Shown here piece after piece: positions 1 through 7,121 of a stretch of DNA of 20,661 bases (its first letter is position 1; each line of letters starts with the position of its first letter). Both the position numbers and the translations under genes were made by a program. Source of the DNA: Dehalococcoidia bacterium (GTDB taxonomy: Bacteria; Chloroflexota; Dehalococcoidia; Dehalococcoidales; DAOWLH01); contig DAOWLH010000020.1 of the NCBI GenBank assembly GCA_030643515.1, positions 1 through 20,661 on the forward strand, in the 5' to 3' direction. The notes under the pieces were generated by a model. It had not been told where the DNA came from. It saw nothing but the letters and a program-made list of their open reading frames with translations, and did not search any database.

Positions 1-179
1 AGGTAACCTTTTTTCTCCAGAACGTTCAGGTTGTCATCGACCACCGAGGTAGAGCTTAAATTACAACCGTCGACAATATCCCTGATACTGTCCGGTTAGC
101 TGTTATTCAAAAAGAATCTGCGGATAAAGTTAACCATACACCGCTGTTTTGACGATAGCTTAGTAAACTTTGCCCTCAT
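1..179 (-). pseudogene. lexA: LexA-like SOS repressor, N-terminal winged-helix part, interrupted by in-frame TAA; 3' part beyond window
   Basis: Reading leftward from the ATG at 179..177, the translation begins MRAKFTKLSSKQRCMVNFIR and continues, after one stop, with PDSIRDIVDGCNLSSTSVV and a DNLNVLEKKGYL segment up to the window edge. This matches the LexA DNA-binding domain pattern (S-x-R/K-Q, then G-Y-x-P-S-I-R-E-I, then LSSTSVV, then L-E-x-K-G-Y). LexA represses DNA-damage genes and cleaves itself when RecA is activated. A CTCC-complement Shine-Dalgarno at 186-190 sits 6 nt before the start. The odd feature is a TAA at 98..96 (codon 28) exactly where the family has Tyr or Phe before P-x-S-I-R. 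One base change from TAT or TAC would produce it, and the frame stays coherent on both sides. It could be a recent pseudogene, a sequencing error or strain variation. The cleavage/peptidase half lies outside the window and cannot be judged. Confidence 0.7.
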
Positions 180-191
180 AGAGAACTCCGG

Positions 192-205
192 CGAACATCT
201 GTTCT
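192..205 (-). promoter_or_regulatory. SOS box (LexA operator) in front of the LexA-like gene
   Basis: On the minus strand the core reads GAAC-AGAT-GTTC (193-204), a perfect inverted repeat with a 4-nt spacer. It fits the Gram-positive type LexA box GAAC-RNRY-GTTC. It lies between the -10 hexamer and the Shine-Dalgarno of the LexA-like gene, so a bound repressor would block the transcription start: classic autoregulation. Operator identity is inferred from pattern and position. Confidence 0.75.
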
Positions 206-210
206 AAACT

Positions 211-239
211 ATGTTACTATAGGGGCAGGGTTTTGTCAA
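211..239 (-). promoter_or_regulatory. Sigma-70-type promoter of the LexA-like gene
   Basis: The minus strand shows TTGACA (239..234, perfect -35), a 17-nt spacer, and TAACAT (216..211, 4 of 6 matches to TATAAT). The expected start point falls inside or just beside the SOS box at 204..193, which supports a LexA-controlled promoter. Confidence 0.65.
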
Positions 240-263
240 TACCCCGATAATGAGCCATAATTA

Positions 264-287
264 AGCCCTCCCACCGGGGAGAGGGCT
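264..287 (-). terminator. Possible terminator hairpin after rpsT
   Basis: An inverted repeat of 7 bp, AGCCCTC (264-270) and GAGGGCT (281-287), encloses a 10-nt loop about 20 nt past the rpsT stop. On the minus strand it is followed by TTAATTATGG, only a weak U-tract. It separates rpsT from the LexA-like gene's own promoter. Confidence 0.45.
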
Positions 288-308
288 CAAGGACTGAACG
301 GGCCCGGG

Positions 309-593
309 TTATGTTTGGCTGGCAGACTCGGCCCTGGCCTTGTTGAGCTTCTTCATCAACCGTGACTTGCGCCGGGCAGCATTATTGGGATGAATAACGC
401 CCTTCACCACAGCTTTATCCAGAGAGCTGACAGAAGTCACTACTTCTGTCTCTGCCCGGTCGAGTTGACCGGAGAAGATAAGCTCCTCGGCTTTGGTCAC
501 CATGGTCTTGGCCCGGCTGCGTACCGGCTTATTCCTCGTCTGCCTTCTCCCGGATGCCCGCATTTGCTTCTTGGCTGACTTGGTATTAGGCAA
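309..593 (-). CDS. rpsT: 30S ribosomal protein S20, TTG start
   Basis: This 94-residue basic protein begins (M)PNTKSAKKQMRASGRRQTRN and has the usual S20 layout: a long Lys/Arg-rich first helix, then the conserved DKAVVKGVIHPNNAARRKSRL segment near residues 58-78. S20 binds 16S rRNA early in small-subunit assembly. The start is TTG at 593..591, chosen because translation from it matches the family's N-terminus and because a strong AAGGAGGG (608..601) lies 7 nt upstream. E. coli rpsT also starts with UUG, where the weak codon takes part in S20 autoregulation; similar control here is an inference. It lies 56 nt downstream of relA on the same strand and may be co-transcribed with it. Confidence 0.95.
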   Translation of the reverse strand: MPNTKSAKKQMRASGRRQTRNKPVRSRAKTMVTKAEELIFSGQLDRAETEVVTSVSSLDKAVVKGVIHPNNAARRKSRLMKKLNKARAESASQT

Positions 594-649
594 GTGGTTC
601 CCCTCCTTAAAAGCACATTATACAATAAATTTTCTTTTTGTGCAGCTTA

Positions 650-2836
650 TTATTGGGGCTGGCCTGTTTTTAACGTAGCCTCGTCACCCACCCGGGTAAC
701 GCCGGTTACCCCACGGACGCCCTCTATCTTGGCCAGCAGCCGGCCTAGCTGGGAAAGCCCCTTTGTCTCCAGAGTAAGGTAAAGCGAGGTCGTCTGGTCA
801 TCGTGCTCGGTGAAACTCATGCCGGCGATGTTGACCTTCTCCTCGGCAACAACGGTGGAGATATCCCGCACCAGCCCCACCCGGTCCCAGGCCTCAACCT
901 TGACGTTGACCGGGTAGAGAGCATCGGACTGCCCCCAGTCCACCTTGACCAACCGCTCCTTCTCGTCCTCGCGGACGACATTGTAGCAGTCCTCACGGTG
1001 GACGGTCACTCCCCGGCTGCGGGTAACGTAGCCGACAATCTTATCACCGGGAACAGGATGGCAGCACCCCGCCAGGTTGGTTAGCAAATCGCCTACGCCA
1101 AGCACCCGGATGGAGGTGGGCGGCTTTGGCCGGGCTACATCGGTGACCGGCCGCGGCTGCTCCTGCTGGGCAGCCAGCCTCAGGGCAATGTGGTGGACAC
1201 TGATACCGCCGTAGCCGATGGCAGCCAGAAAATCATCGGTGGTGTCATACTTAAAGAACTTGGCCAGTTCGTCACGGTCACTGAACCTGAGCCCCAGCTG
1301 CTTCAGTTCCTTGTCCAGAAGCTCCCTGCCGTGCTCAATGTTCTCCACACGCTCCTGCTTTTTGAACCACTGGCGTATCTTTTCCCTGGCGTGGGACGTC
1401 TTGACATAACCCAGGTTGGGATTCAACCAGTCCCTGCTGGGGCCTTTCTCCCTCTTGGTGGTCATAATCTCAACGACATCGCCGTTAGCCAGCTGATAGC
1501 TAAGTGAAACCAGACGGCCGTTGACCTTGGCACCGACACAGCGGTGGCCCAGCTCTGTATGAATGCGGTAAGCGAAATCAAGCGGGGTTGAGCCCTTGGG
1601 CAGGTCCTTTATCTCGCCCTTGGGGGAGAAGACGAAGACCTGGTCTATGAATATATCCGTCTTCACCGATTCCAGGAACTCCTCGGCGCCGGAAAGCTCC
1701 CGGTGCCAGTCTATTAGCTGGCGCAGCCAGCCAATGCTCTCTTCAGAATGCGTGTTCACCTTTTCGCCCTCTTTGTAGCGCCAGTGGGCGGCAACCCCGT
1801 ACTCGGAAAATTGATGCATCCTGCGGGTGCGAATCTGTACCTCCAGAGGGACTGCCCCGATGCACATCACAACGGTATGCAAAGACTGGTAGCCGTTAGG
1901 CTTGGGGTTGGCAATGTAGTCGTTGAAGGCGCCCGGTAGAGGGTGCCACAGGCTGTGGACAATACCCACCGCGTTATAGCAGTCGGGCACGGTATCCACC
2001 AGCACTCGTAGAGCCAGCAGGTCATAGATGTCGTTAAAGTGCTTCCCCTGGGCGGCGTAGCGCTCCATTTTCTGGTGTATGCTGTAAATGTGCTTCGGCC
2101 GGCCGGATATGTCCGCCTTTAGCCCAACCCGGCCAAACTCCTTCCTCAGGATGTCTATAACGCCGGCGATGAACTTCTCTCGCTCCGTACGACGGGCAGC
2201 CACCAGCTTCACCAGATGGGCGTATTTTCGGGGCTCCAGGTAACGGAAAGCGAGGTCCTCCAGCTGCCACTTCAGCTCCCATATGCCCAGGCGGTGGGCC
2301 AGCGGGGTATATATCTCCAGGGTCTCCCGGGCGATGGCCCGCCTCTTTTCCGGAGGCAGGGGTTTTAGGGTGCGCATATTGTGCAGCCTGTCGGCCAGCT
2401 TGATGAATACGACGCGCAGGTCCTTGGCCATGGCCACCAGCATTTTCCTCATGTTCTCCGCCTGCTGCTGCCTCACGGCCGCGATATTCCGCCTCTTCAC
2501 CTCTCCCGGCATCTGCCACGATAGGCGGCCCAGCTTGGTGGCACCGTCAACAAGCTGGGCTACTTCCGGGCCAAACCGGGTCTCTATTTCAGGGATGGGG
2601 ATATCGCATTCCTCTGAAACGTCGTGTAGCAGGGCTGCCGCCAGGGCGCCGGCATCTAGCTGGAGCTCGGCCAGGGTTATGGCCACCTGAAGCGGGTGTT
2701 CAAGATAGGGCTCGCCGGACTTGCGCAGCTGGCCCTTATGCGCCTGCAGGGCAAAGTCGTAGGCACCTCTAACTACCGCCAGTTTTTCCGGCGGCAGATA
2801 TTTACCTGCCTTTTCCAAGAGTAGCTCTACCGACAT
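650..2836 (-). CDS. relA: Bifunctional (p)ppGpp synthetase/hydrolase, Rel/SpoT family
   Basis: At 728 residues this has the length and domain order of a long RSH enzyme, which makes and degrades the alarmone (p)ppGpp. An HD hydrolase domain covers about residues 25-180, with HD at 71-72 and KLADRLHNMRTL at 146-157. The synthetase domain spans about 240-350 (GRPKHIYSI, FNDIYDLLALRVLVD, KPNGYQSLHTVV). A TGS domain lies at about 398-460. A Cys-containing segment (GCCHPVPGD...HREDC) follows, then a C-terminal ACT domain from about 650. Keeping both catalytic domains argues for a single bifunctional Rel. One oddity is that the hydrolase motif usually written HDxxED reads HDVSEE here, with Glu replacing the second acid (residue 76). 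The ATG start has only a weak Shine-Dalgarno. It is divergent from hisS and is followed by rpsT. Confidence 0.95.
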   Translation of the reverse strand: MSVELLLEKAGKYLPPEKLAVVRGAYDFALQAHKGQLRKSGEPYLEHPLQVAITLAELQLDAGALAAALLHDVSEECDIPIPEIETRFGPEVAQLVDGATKLGRLSWQMPGEVKRRNIAAVRQQQAENMRKMLVAMAKDLRVVFIKLADRLHNMRTLKPLPPEKRRAIARETLEIYTPLAHRLGIWELKWQLEDLAFRYLEPRKYAHLVKLVAARRTEREKFIAGVIDILRKEFGRVGLKADISGRPKHIYSIHQKMERYAAQGKHFNDIYDLLALRVLVDTVPDCYNAVGIVHSLWHPLPGAFNDYIANPKPNGYQSLHTVVMCIGAVPLEVQIRTRRMHQFSEYGVAAHWRYKEGEKVNTHSEESIGWLRQLIDWHRELSGAEEFLESVKTDIFIDQVFVFSPKGEIKDLPKGSTPLDFAYRIHTELGHRCVGAKVNGRLVSLSYQLANGDVVEIMTTKREKGPSRDWLNPNLGYVKTSHAREKIRQWFKKQERVENIEHGRELLDKELKQLGLRFSDRDELAKFFKYDTTDDFLAAIGYGGISVHHIALRLAAQQEQPRPVTDVARPKPPTSIRVLGVGDLLTNLAGCCHPVPGDKIVGYVTRSRGVTVHREDCYNVVREDEKERLVKVDWGQSDALYPVNVKVEAWDRVGLVRDISTVVAEEKVNIAGMSFTEHDDQTTSLYLTLETKGLSQLGRLLAKIEGVRGVTGVTRVGDEATLKTGQPQ

Positions 2837-2911
2837 GTAACGTCACCAATTATAAGGGGTTATATCCCAAGTATAGTTCAATACGGGTAGCTTGGCAAAA
2901 ATCCCCTCATC

Positions 2912-2941
2912 TTTACAAAACCTGCCCCAATACGCTATTCT
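2912..2941 (+). promoter_or_regulatory. Candidate hisS promoter
   Basis: TTTACA (2912-2917) and TATTCT (2936-2941) are separated by 18 nt, about 28 nt upstream of the hisS start. The 5-of-6 and 4-of-6 matches make this plausible but not certain. The same 133-nt divergent gap should hold the relA promoter. I see a TATAAT on the minus strand at 2854..2849 but no well-spaced -35, and it would leave almost no leader. Confidence 0.4.
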
Positions 2942-2969
2942 AGCCTAAAAACAAGGAGGGTTTGCCGGT

Positions 2970-4241
2970 TTGTACCAGGCACCGCGCGGAACCAGGGATA
3001 TTCTGCCCCAGGAACAGGCACACTGGCGCTACATAGAGCACAAAGCGGAGGTGGTTGCCCAGCTCTACGGCTACGGGCGCATCGATACACCGACCTTCGA
3101 GGATACCGGCCTTTTTTCCCGCAGTGTCGGTGAGGGGACCGACATCGTGCAGAAGGAGATGTACACCTTCGAGGACCGGGGAGGTAACCAGCTAACCCTG
3201 AGGCCCGAAGGTACGGCCTCGGTCTGCCGTGCCTACCTGGAGCACGGCATGCACAACCAGCCACAGCCGGTAAAACTCTACTATCTGGCCCCCATCTACC
3301 GCTACGAGCGTCCCCAGGCGGGGAGGTATCGGCAGCACTTTCAGTTCGGCTTCGAGGCCATCGGTGACGACGACCCTGCCCTTGACGCCGAGGTCATAGA
3401 GATGGCCTGGCGTTTCCTCGGGCTTCTCTGCCTCGGGCGGCTCCGGCTGCTGCTCAACAGCATCGGCTGCCGCAAGTGCCGCCCGGGCTATCTGGAGCAG
3501 CTGAGAAGGTACTACGCCCGGTACGGCGACAAGCTGTGCCCTGACTGCCAGATCCGCCTGAAACGAAACACGCTCCGGCTGCTCGATTGCAAGAAACCGC
3601 TATGCCGGCAACTGGCGGCTTCGGCGCCCAGAAGTGCCGACTGCCTCTGCCCGGAGTGCGACAGGCACTTCGATTCACTTAAGAAGTACCTGAGCGCTCT
3701 CCAGCTCCCCTTTGTGGTAGACCACTGTCTGGTCAGGGGGCTGGACTACTATACCAGAACGGTCTTTGAGATACAGCCGGAGGGAGGGGGCGCCCAGAGC
3801 ACTATCGGCGGTGGCGGTCGCTATGACGACCTGATTGCGGAGCTGGGCGGCAAACCGACCCCGGCGGTCGGTTTCGCTGCCGGTATAGAGCGTATCATCC
3901 TTAACCTTGTGGAGCAGAAGGTGGACATCCCGCCACTGCCACAACCCCTGGTCTTTCTGGCGCATACCGGAGACAAGGCCGGAGAGAAGGCCATGGGACT
4001 GGCCGCCGAGCTTAGACGGGCCGGCATCGGGGTGCTCATGGCCACCGGCCAAAAGAGCCTCAAGGCCCAGCTGAGACAGGCGAACAGCCGGGGTGCCCCT
4101 TTTACCGTTATCATCGGCGAGCAGGAGATAGCCGCCGGCACAGCCATACTGCGGAATATGGCGACCTCCGAGCAGGAAGAGGTGCCGGCAAAACAGCTTG
4201 AAGAGAAGTTAAGGCACCAGATTGGTAGTGGGTCAATTTGA
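2970..4241 (+). CDS. hisS: Histidyl-tRNA synthetase, TTG start
   Basis: This 423-residue class II synthetase charges tRNA-His. The N-terminus YQAPRGTRDILPQE is typical. Motif 2 is visible as PVKLYYLAPIYRYERPQAGR followed by QHFQFGFEAIG. The histidine-binding signature LVRGLDYYTRTVFEI and motif 3 VGFAAGIERIIL follow. The C-terminal anticodon-binding domain starts around residue 325. A Cys-rich insertion (about residues 160-235, several CxxC pairs) matches the insertion found in many bacterial HisRS and could bind zinc. The start is TTG at 2970, supported by AAGGAGGG at 2953-2960 and by the conserved N-terminus; no suitable ATG is nearby. The gene is divergent from relA and followed by an AT-rich insert on the other strand. 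No convincing terminator is visible after it. Confidence 0.96.
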   Translation: MYQAPRGTRDILPQEQAHWRYIEHKAEVVAQLYGYGRIDTPTFEDTGLFSRSVGEGTDIVQKEMYTFEDRGGNQLTLRPEGTASVCRAYLEHGMHNQPQPVKLYYLAPIYRYERPQAGRYRQHFQFGFEAIGDDDPALDAEVIEMAWRFLGLLCLGRLRLLLNSIGCRKCRPGYLEQLRRYYARYGDKLCPDCQIRLKRNTLRLLDCKKPLCRQLAASAPRSADCLCPECDRHFDSLKKYLSALQLPFVVDHCLVRGLDYYTRTVFEIQPEGGGAQSTIGGGGRYDDLIAELGGKPTPAVGFAAGIERIILNLVEQKVDIPPLPQPLVFLAHTGDKAGEKAMGLAAELRRAGIGVLMATGQKSLKAQLRQANSRGAPFTVIIGEQEIAAGTAILRNMATSEQEEVPAKQLEEKLRHQIGSGSI

Positions 4242-4306
4242 ATTTAATGGGGCTTGACAGGAGAGTAGCTATCAAGGCTGCATCGGCAAGGTGGGGAAAA
4301 CAATTA

Positions 4307-4627
4307 TTAAGGATGTGCGGTTATAGCAACTATAGTAATTATTGGTATCCGATTACCCCTAGCGTCTAATTCATCTGATCCATAATGCCAAAACACCCTA
4401 TACGCTCCGGGCGTTTTATGTTGTACATATGCCTCAAAAATATCCCTTTTATATAACTTGGATAATGATTTAAACTTATGCGTTTGGAGTGATTTGGAGA
4501 GAAGGTTTGTTTCTAAATACCCTAGCGTTTTCCTGACTTGCTTGAGAATCCCACTCATAGCGGGGTTAGATTCTAGATTGGCAAGTTCTTCAACTGCCCT
4601 ATGCTTAAAACGTAGCTCACGCTGCAT
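4307..4627 (-). CDS. RelE/ParE-fold toxin-like protein of a two-gene module
   Basis: This 106-residue basic protein has N-terminal helices (FKHRAVEELANLESNPAMSGIL, KQVRKTLGYLETNL) and then a beta-rich end, AYRVFWHYGSDE...IITIVAITAHP. That ending resembles RelE/ParE-superfamily toxins, where the Y-R-x-F-W-H-Y-G and I-x-x-I-x-x-H-P strands form the core. The family usually cleaves mRNA on the ribosome or poisons gyrase; which, if either, applies here cannot be told. The ATG at 4627 overlaps the end of the upstream gene by 11 nt in another frame, typical of translationally coupled antitoxin-toxin pairs. The region is AT-richer than its neighbours and splits two housekeeping genes, suggesting transfer. 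Its position directly upstream of gyrB is probably coincidental. Confidence 0.7.
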   Translation of the reverse strand: MQRELRFKHRAVEELANLESNPAMSGILKQVRKTLGYLETNLLSKSLQTHKFKSLSKLYKRDIFEAYVQHKTPGAYRVFWHYGSDELDARGNRIPIITIVAITAHP

Positions 4628-4907
4628 CTTCTACATATTGGGCAAAAGAGCCTAGGTTGATTGATTCCTCTCCGGCCATACCCACTTTTACCATATCCAA
4701 AGCTTCTTTATTCCTGAAAATCCATAATTCGGCGGCAGGTATGGTTACTTGGGGGTCAAGTAAAATTTGTCCGCTGCTATTTACATACATATGATACGTT
4801 ATACCCTCGCCTACTAGGGATTTAGGCAAATTCACTCGTCTTCTAGAATCTGGTTTTACCCCATCGGCCCTTTTAACAAATTTTTCGTCTCTTACTATCG
4901 TTGCCAT
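4617..4907 (-). CDS. AbrB-like antitoxin partner, probably leaderless
   Basis: This 96-residue protein starts MATIVRDEKFVKRADG and contains DSRRRVNLPKSL...YHMYVNSSGQILLDP at about residues 20-52. The basic beta-hairpin followed by a Q-I-x-L-D-P strand resembles SpoVT/AbrB-type DNA-binding antitoxins. The C-terminal half (AELWIFRNKEALDMVKVGMAGEE, then LGSFAQYVED) would wrap the toxin. The frame is open back to 5000, but I chose the ATG at 4907..4905. A promoter with TTGACA at 4943..4938 and a -10 at 4920..4915 would start transcription at about 4908, almost on this ATG, and there is no Shine-Dalgarno. The gene overlaps the toxin start by 11 nt. The family call is by pattern only. Confidence 0.65.
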   Translation of the reverse strand: MATIVRDEKFVKRADGVKPDSRRRVNLPKSLVGEGITYHMYVNSSGQILLDPQVTIPAAELWIFRNKEALDMVKVGMAGEESINLGSFAQYVEDAA

Positions 4908-4914
4908 ACTATAT

Positions 4915-4943
4915 ATAATGACACTAGTGGGGAATTGTGTCAA
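4915..4943 (-). promoter_or_regulatory. Promoter of the toxin-antitoxin pair, leaderless start
   Basis: The minus strand has a perfect TTGACA (4943..4938), a 17-nt spacer and CATTAT (4920..4915). The predicted start point is within 1-2 nt of the antitoxin ATG at 4907. The 8-bp palindrome CACTAGTG (4922-4929) lies inside the spacer. Confidence 0.55.
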
Positions 4944-4960
4944 GTGGGTTTTACCCACTT
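4942..4960. repeat. Perfect inverted repeat overlapping the toxin-antitoxin -35 (candidate operator)
   Basis: AAGTGGGT (4942-4949) and ACCCACTT (4953-4960) form 8-bp perfect arms around a 3-nt TTT loop. The left arm overlaps the -35 hexamer of the antitoxin promoter. Type II antitoxins commonly bind such palindromes to repress their own operon, so this and CACTAGTG at 4922-4929 are the likely operators. This is inferred from position. Confidence 0.45.
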
Positions 4961-5017
4961 TTAACATTATTTTCAAAACACTTTCCGAAATAACCCACAA
5001 AGACCAGATACTTTAGC

Positions 5018-5046
5018 TTTACGCCACGCCTGAAATGTGCTATGCT
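5018..5046 (+). promoter_or_regulatory. Candidate gyrB promoter with extended -10
   Basis: TTTACG (5018-5023), a 17-nt spacer, and TATGCT (5041-5046) preceded by TGC, which gives an extended -10 TGn. The predicted start is near 5053, leaving a leader of about 133 nt before the gyrB ATG. Confidence 0.5.
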
Positions 5047-5068
5047 TATTAGGATGGATCACCCGGCG

Positions 5069-5118
5069 AGGCAGCTTTTGAGCCAACCTGTTACTGATAA
5101 GGGGCTGCCTTGTTTTTT
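5069..5118 (+). terminator. Terminator-like hairpin in the gyrB leader (possible attenuator)
   Basis: AGGCAGC (5069-5075) pairs perfectly with GCTGCCT (5104-5110). The 28-nt loop can add an inner CCT/AGG pairing, and the hairpin is followed by TGTTTTTTCT (5111-5120). This is a standard intrinsic terminator layout on the plus strand. The nearest upstream plus-strand gene, hisS, ends about 830 nt earlier, while a promoter lies just upstream at 5018-5046. The element therefore sits inside the gyrB leader rather than at the end of a gene. Confidence 0.55.
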
Positions 5119-5185
5119 CTGCTTCATGACATCCATAATCCCCCTACTGTGAGCTACACCGGGGTGACCGGGCAGGACAAACTAT

Positions 5186-7111
5186 ATGACAACACCTAAA
5201 GAAGCCGAAGGCAAAAGCAGGTACTCCGCCGCCGATATTCAGGTGCTGGGGCAAAGGGAGGCGGTTCGCCGCCGCCCGGGGATGTACATCGGCTCTACCG
5301 ACCAGCGCGGGCTGCACCACCTGGTCTACGAAATAGCCTATAACAGCATCGACGAGGCCATGGCCGGCTACTGCGACCGGGTTGAAGTCCGGCTCAAGGA
5401 AGACGGCTATGTCACCGTTATCGACAATGGCCGGGGTATCCCGGTGGAAATCCACCCGACGACCAAGAAATCGGCCCTGGAGACGGTAATGACGGTGCTC
5501 CACGCCGGAGCCAAATTCGGCGGCAAGACTTACCAGGTGTCGGGAGGCCTGCACGGAGTAGGGGCCTCGGTGGTCAATTCCCTGTCTTCACACCTTGAGG
5601 TCATTGTCCATCGCGACGGCAAGAAGTACAGGCAGGAGTTCAAGCAGGGGATACCCCAGGGAGCAGTAGCCGAAGTCGGCACAGCCGACAGCACCGGCAC
5701 CACCATAACTTTCCTTGCCGATGTTGCCATATTCGGCAAGATAGACTACGACTTTCATACCATAAGCGAGCGAATGAGGGAGATGGCCTATCTGAATAAA
5801 GGCCTGGAGATACACCTGATCGATGAGGCTCAGGACTTGGAGAAGACCTATTACTTTGAGGGCGGAATCACCGGCTTCGTCCGCCGGCTCAACCGCAACC
5901 GCAACCTGCGCCACCGCCAGCCAATCTACATCTCCCGCCAGGTCAACCACACCATAATCGAGGCTGCCCTGCAATACAACGAGGGTTTCACCGATAACAC
6001 CCTGAGCTTCGCCAACTGCATCAATACCATTGATGGCGGCACTCACCTGACCGGCTTTCGCTCCGCCCTGACACGGGTGCTTAACGACTACGCCCACCGC
6101 AACAAGCTGGTTAAAGAAGGCGAGTCCAATCTGGTGGGTGATGATGTCCGCGAAGGCCTGACCGCCGTCATCAGCGTCAAGCTACAGGAGCCGCAGTTTG
6201 AGGGGCAAACCAAGGGCAAGCTGGGCAACATCGAGATCAAGAGCATGGTGGAGAGCGCCGTCGCCGAAGAACTGGCACTCTACCTCGAGGAGCACCCCGA
6301 CGACGCCAGGAGAATCATAGACAAGTGCATCACTTCGGCCAAGGCCAGGGAGGCGGCACGCAAGGCCCGCGACTTAATCATCAGAAAGAGCAGCCTGGAC
6401 ACCGGCACCCTGCCCGGTAAACTGGCCGAATGCTCCGAGAAGGACCCCTCCCACTGCGAGCTCTATCTGGTGGAGGGCCCTTCGGCCGGCGGCTCGGCCA
6501 AGCAGGGGCGCAACCGCCGCTTCCAGGCCATCCTGCCGCTTAGGGGCAAGATTATCAATGTGGAGAAGGCGTCCCCGGACAAGATGCTGGCCCACGAGGA
6601 AATCCGGGCCATCATCACCGCTCTGGGGACGGGTATAGACGACGATTTCGACGCAGCCAAGCTGCGCTACCACCACGTCATCCTGATGACCGATGCCGAT
6701 GTTGACGGCTCGCATATCCGCACCCTGCTGCTCACCTTCTTCTTCCGTCACATGCCGGAGCTGATAAACAACGGCCATCTCTATATTGCTCAGCCGCCGC
6801 TGTATCACATCAAAGCGGGCAAGCTGGAACGCTGGGTATACTCCGACCAGGAAAAAGAAGAGCTTTTCAGCAAGTTGAAGGAAAGCACCAGGAAGATAGG
6901 AGTCCAGCGCTACAAGGGTCTGGGCGAGATGTCGTCCGAGCAGCTCTGGGAGACAACCATGAACCCGGCCACCCGCACCCTGCTATCGGTAAACGTGGAA
7001 GATACCGCCAAGGCGGATAGCATCTTCAGCGTGCTGATGGGCGGAGAGGTGCTGCCCCGCAAGACCTTCATCCAGACCCATGCCAAGAGTGTCAAGAACC
7101 TGGATATCTAG
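5186..7111 (+). CDS. gyrB: DNA gyrase subunit B
   Basis: This 641-residue subunit is the ATPase and Toprim half of gyrase, which introduces negative supercoils with GyrA. The GHKL ATPase motifs are present: NSIDEAMAGYCD, DNGRGIP, and GGLHGVGASVVNSLS (about residues 111-133). The transducer domain follows. The Toprim domain has EGPSAGGSAKQGRN (about 429) and DADVDGSHIR (about 502), giving the metal-binding Glu and DxD. The C-terminal QRYKGLGEMSSEQLWETTMNP is typical. The length equals the short GyrB form without the gammaproteobacterial insertion. The ATG follows a modest GGCAGGAC ribosome site. It is convergent with nadD with only 10 nt between stop codons. gyrA lies about 9.5 kb away rather than next to it. 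Confidence 0.97.
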   Translation: MTTPKEAEGKSRYSAADIQVLGQREAVRRRPGMYIGSTDQRGLHHLVYEIAYNSIDEAMAGYCDRVEVRLKEDGYVTVIDNGRGIPVEIHPTTKKSALETVMTVLHAGAKFGGKTYQVSGGLHGVGASVVNSLSSHLEVIVHRDGKKYRQEFKQGIPQGAVAEVGTADSTGTTITFLADVAIFGKIDYDFHTISERMREMAYLNKGLEIHLIDEAQDLEKTYYFEGGITGFVRRLNRNRNLRHRQPIYISRQVNHTIIEAALQYNEGFTDNTLSFANCINTIDGGTHLTGFRSALTRVLNDYAHRNKLVKEGESNLVGDDVREGLTAVISVKLQEPQFEGQTKGKLGNIEIKSMVESAVAEELALYLEEHPDDARRIIDKCITSAKAREAARKARDLIIRKSSLDTGTLPGKLAECSEKDPSHCELYLVEGPSAGGSAKQGRNRRFQAILPLRGKIINVEKASPDKMLAHEEIRAIITALGTGIDDDFDAAKLRYHHVILMTDADVDGSHIRTLLLTFFFRHMPELINNGHLYIAQPPLYHIKAGKLERWVYSDQEKEELFSKLKESTRKIGVQRYKGLGEMSSEQLWETTMNPATRTLLSVNVEDTAKADSIFSVLMGGEVLPRKTFIQTHAKSVKNLDI

Positions 7112-7121
7112 CCGCCCTACT

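Noticed and set aside
3430..3680. Cys-rich stretch in HisRS as a foreign domain insertion
   Set aside because: A similar Cys-rich insertion is common in bacterial HisRS, so it is not unusual.
4908..5000. Extended N-terminus of the antitoxin back to the start at 5000
   Set aside because: The promoter and palindromes lie inside this stretch, and the extra residues do not look like the family's N-terminus.
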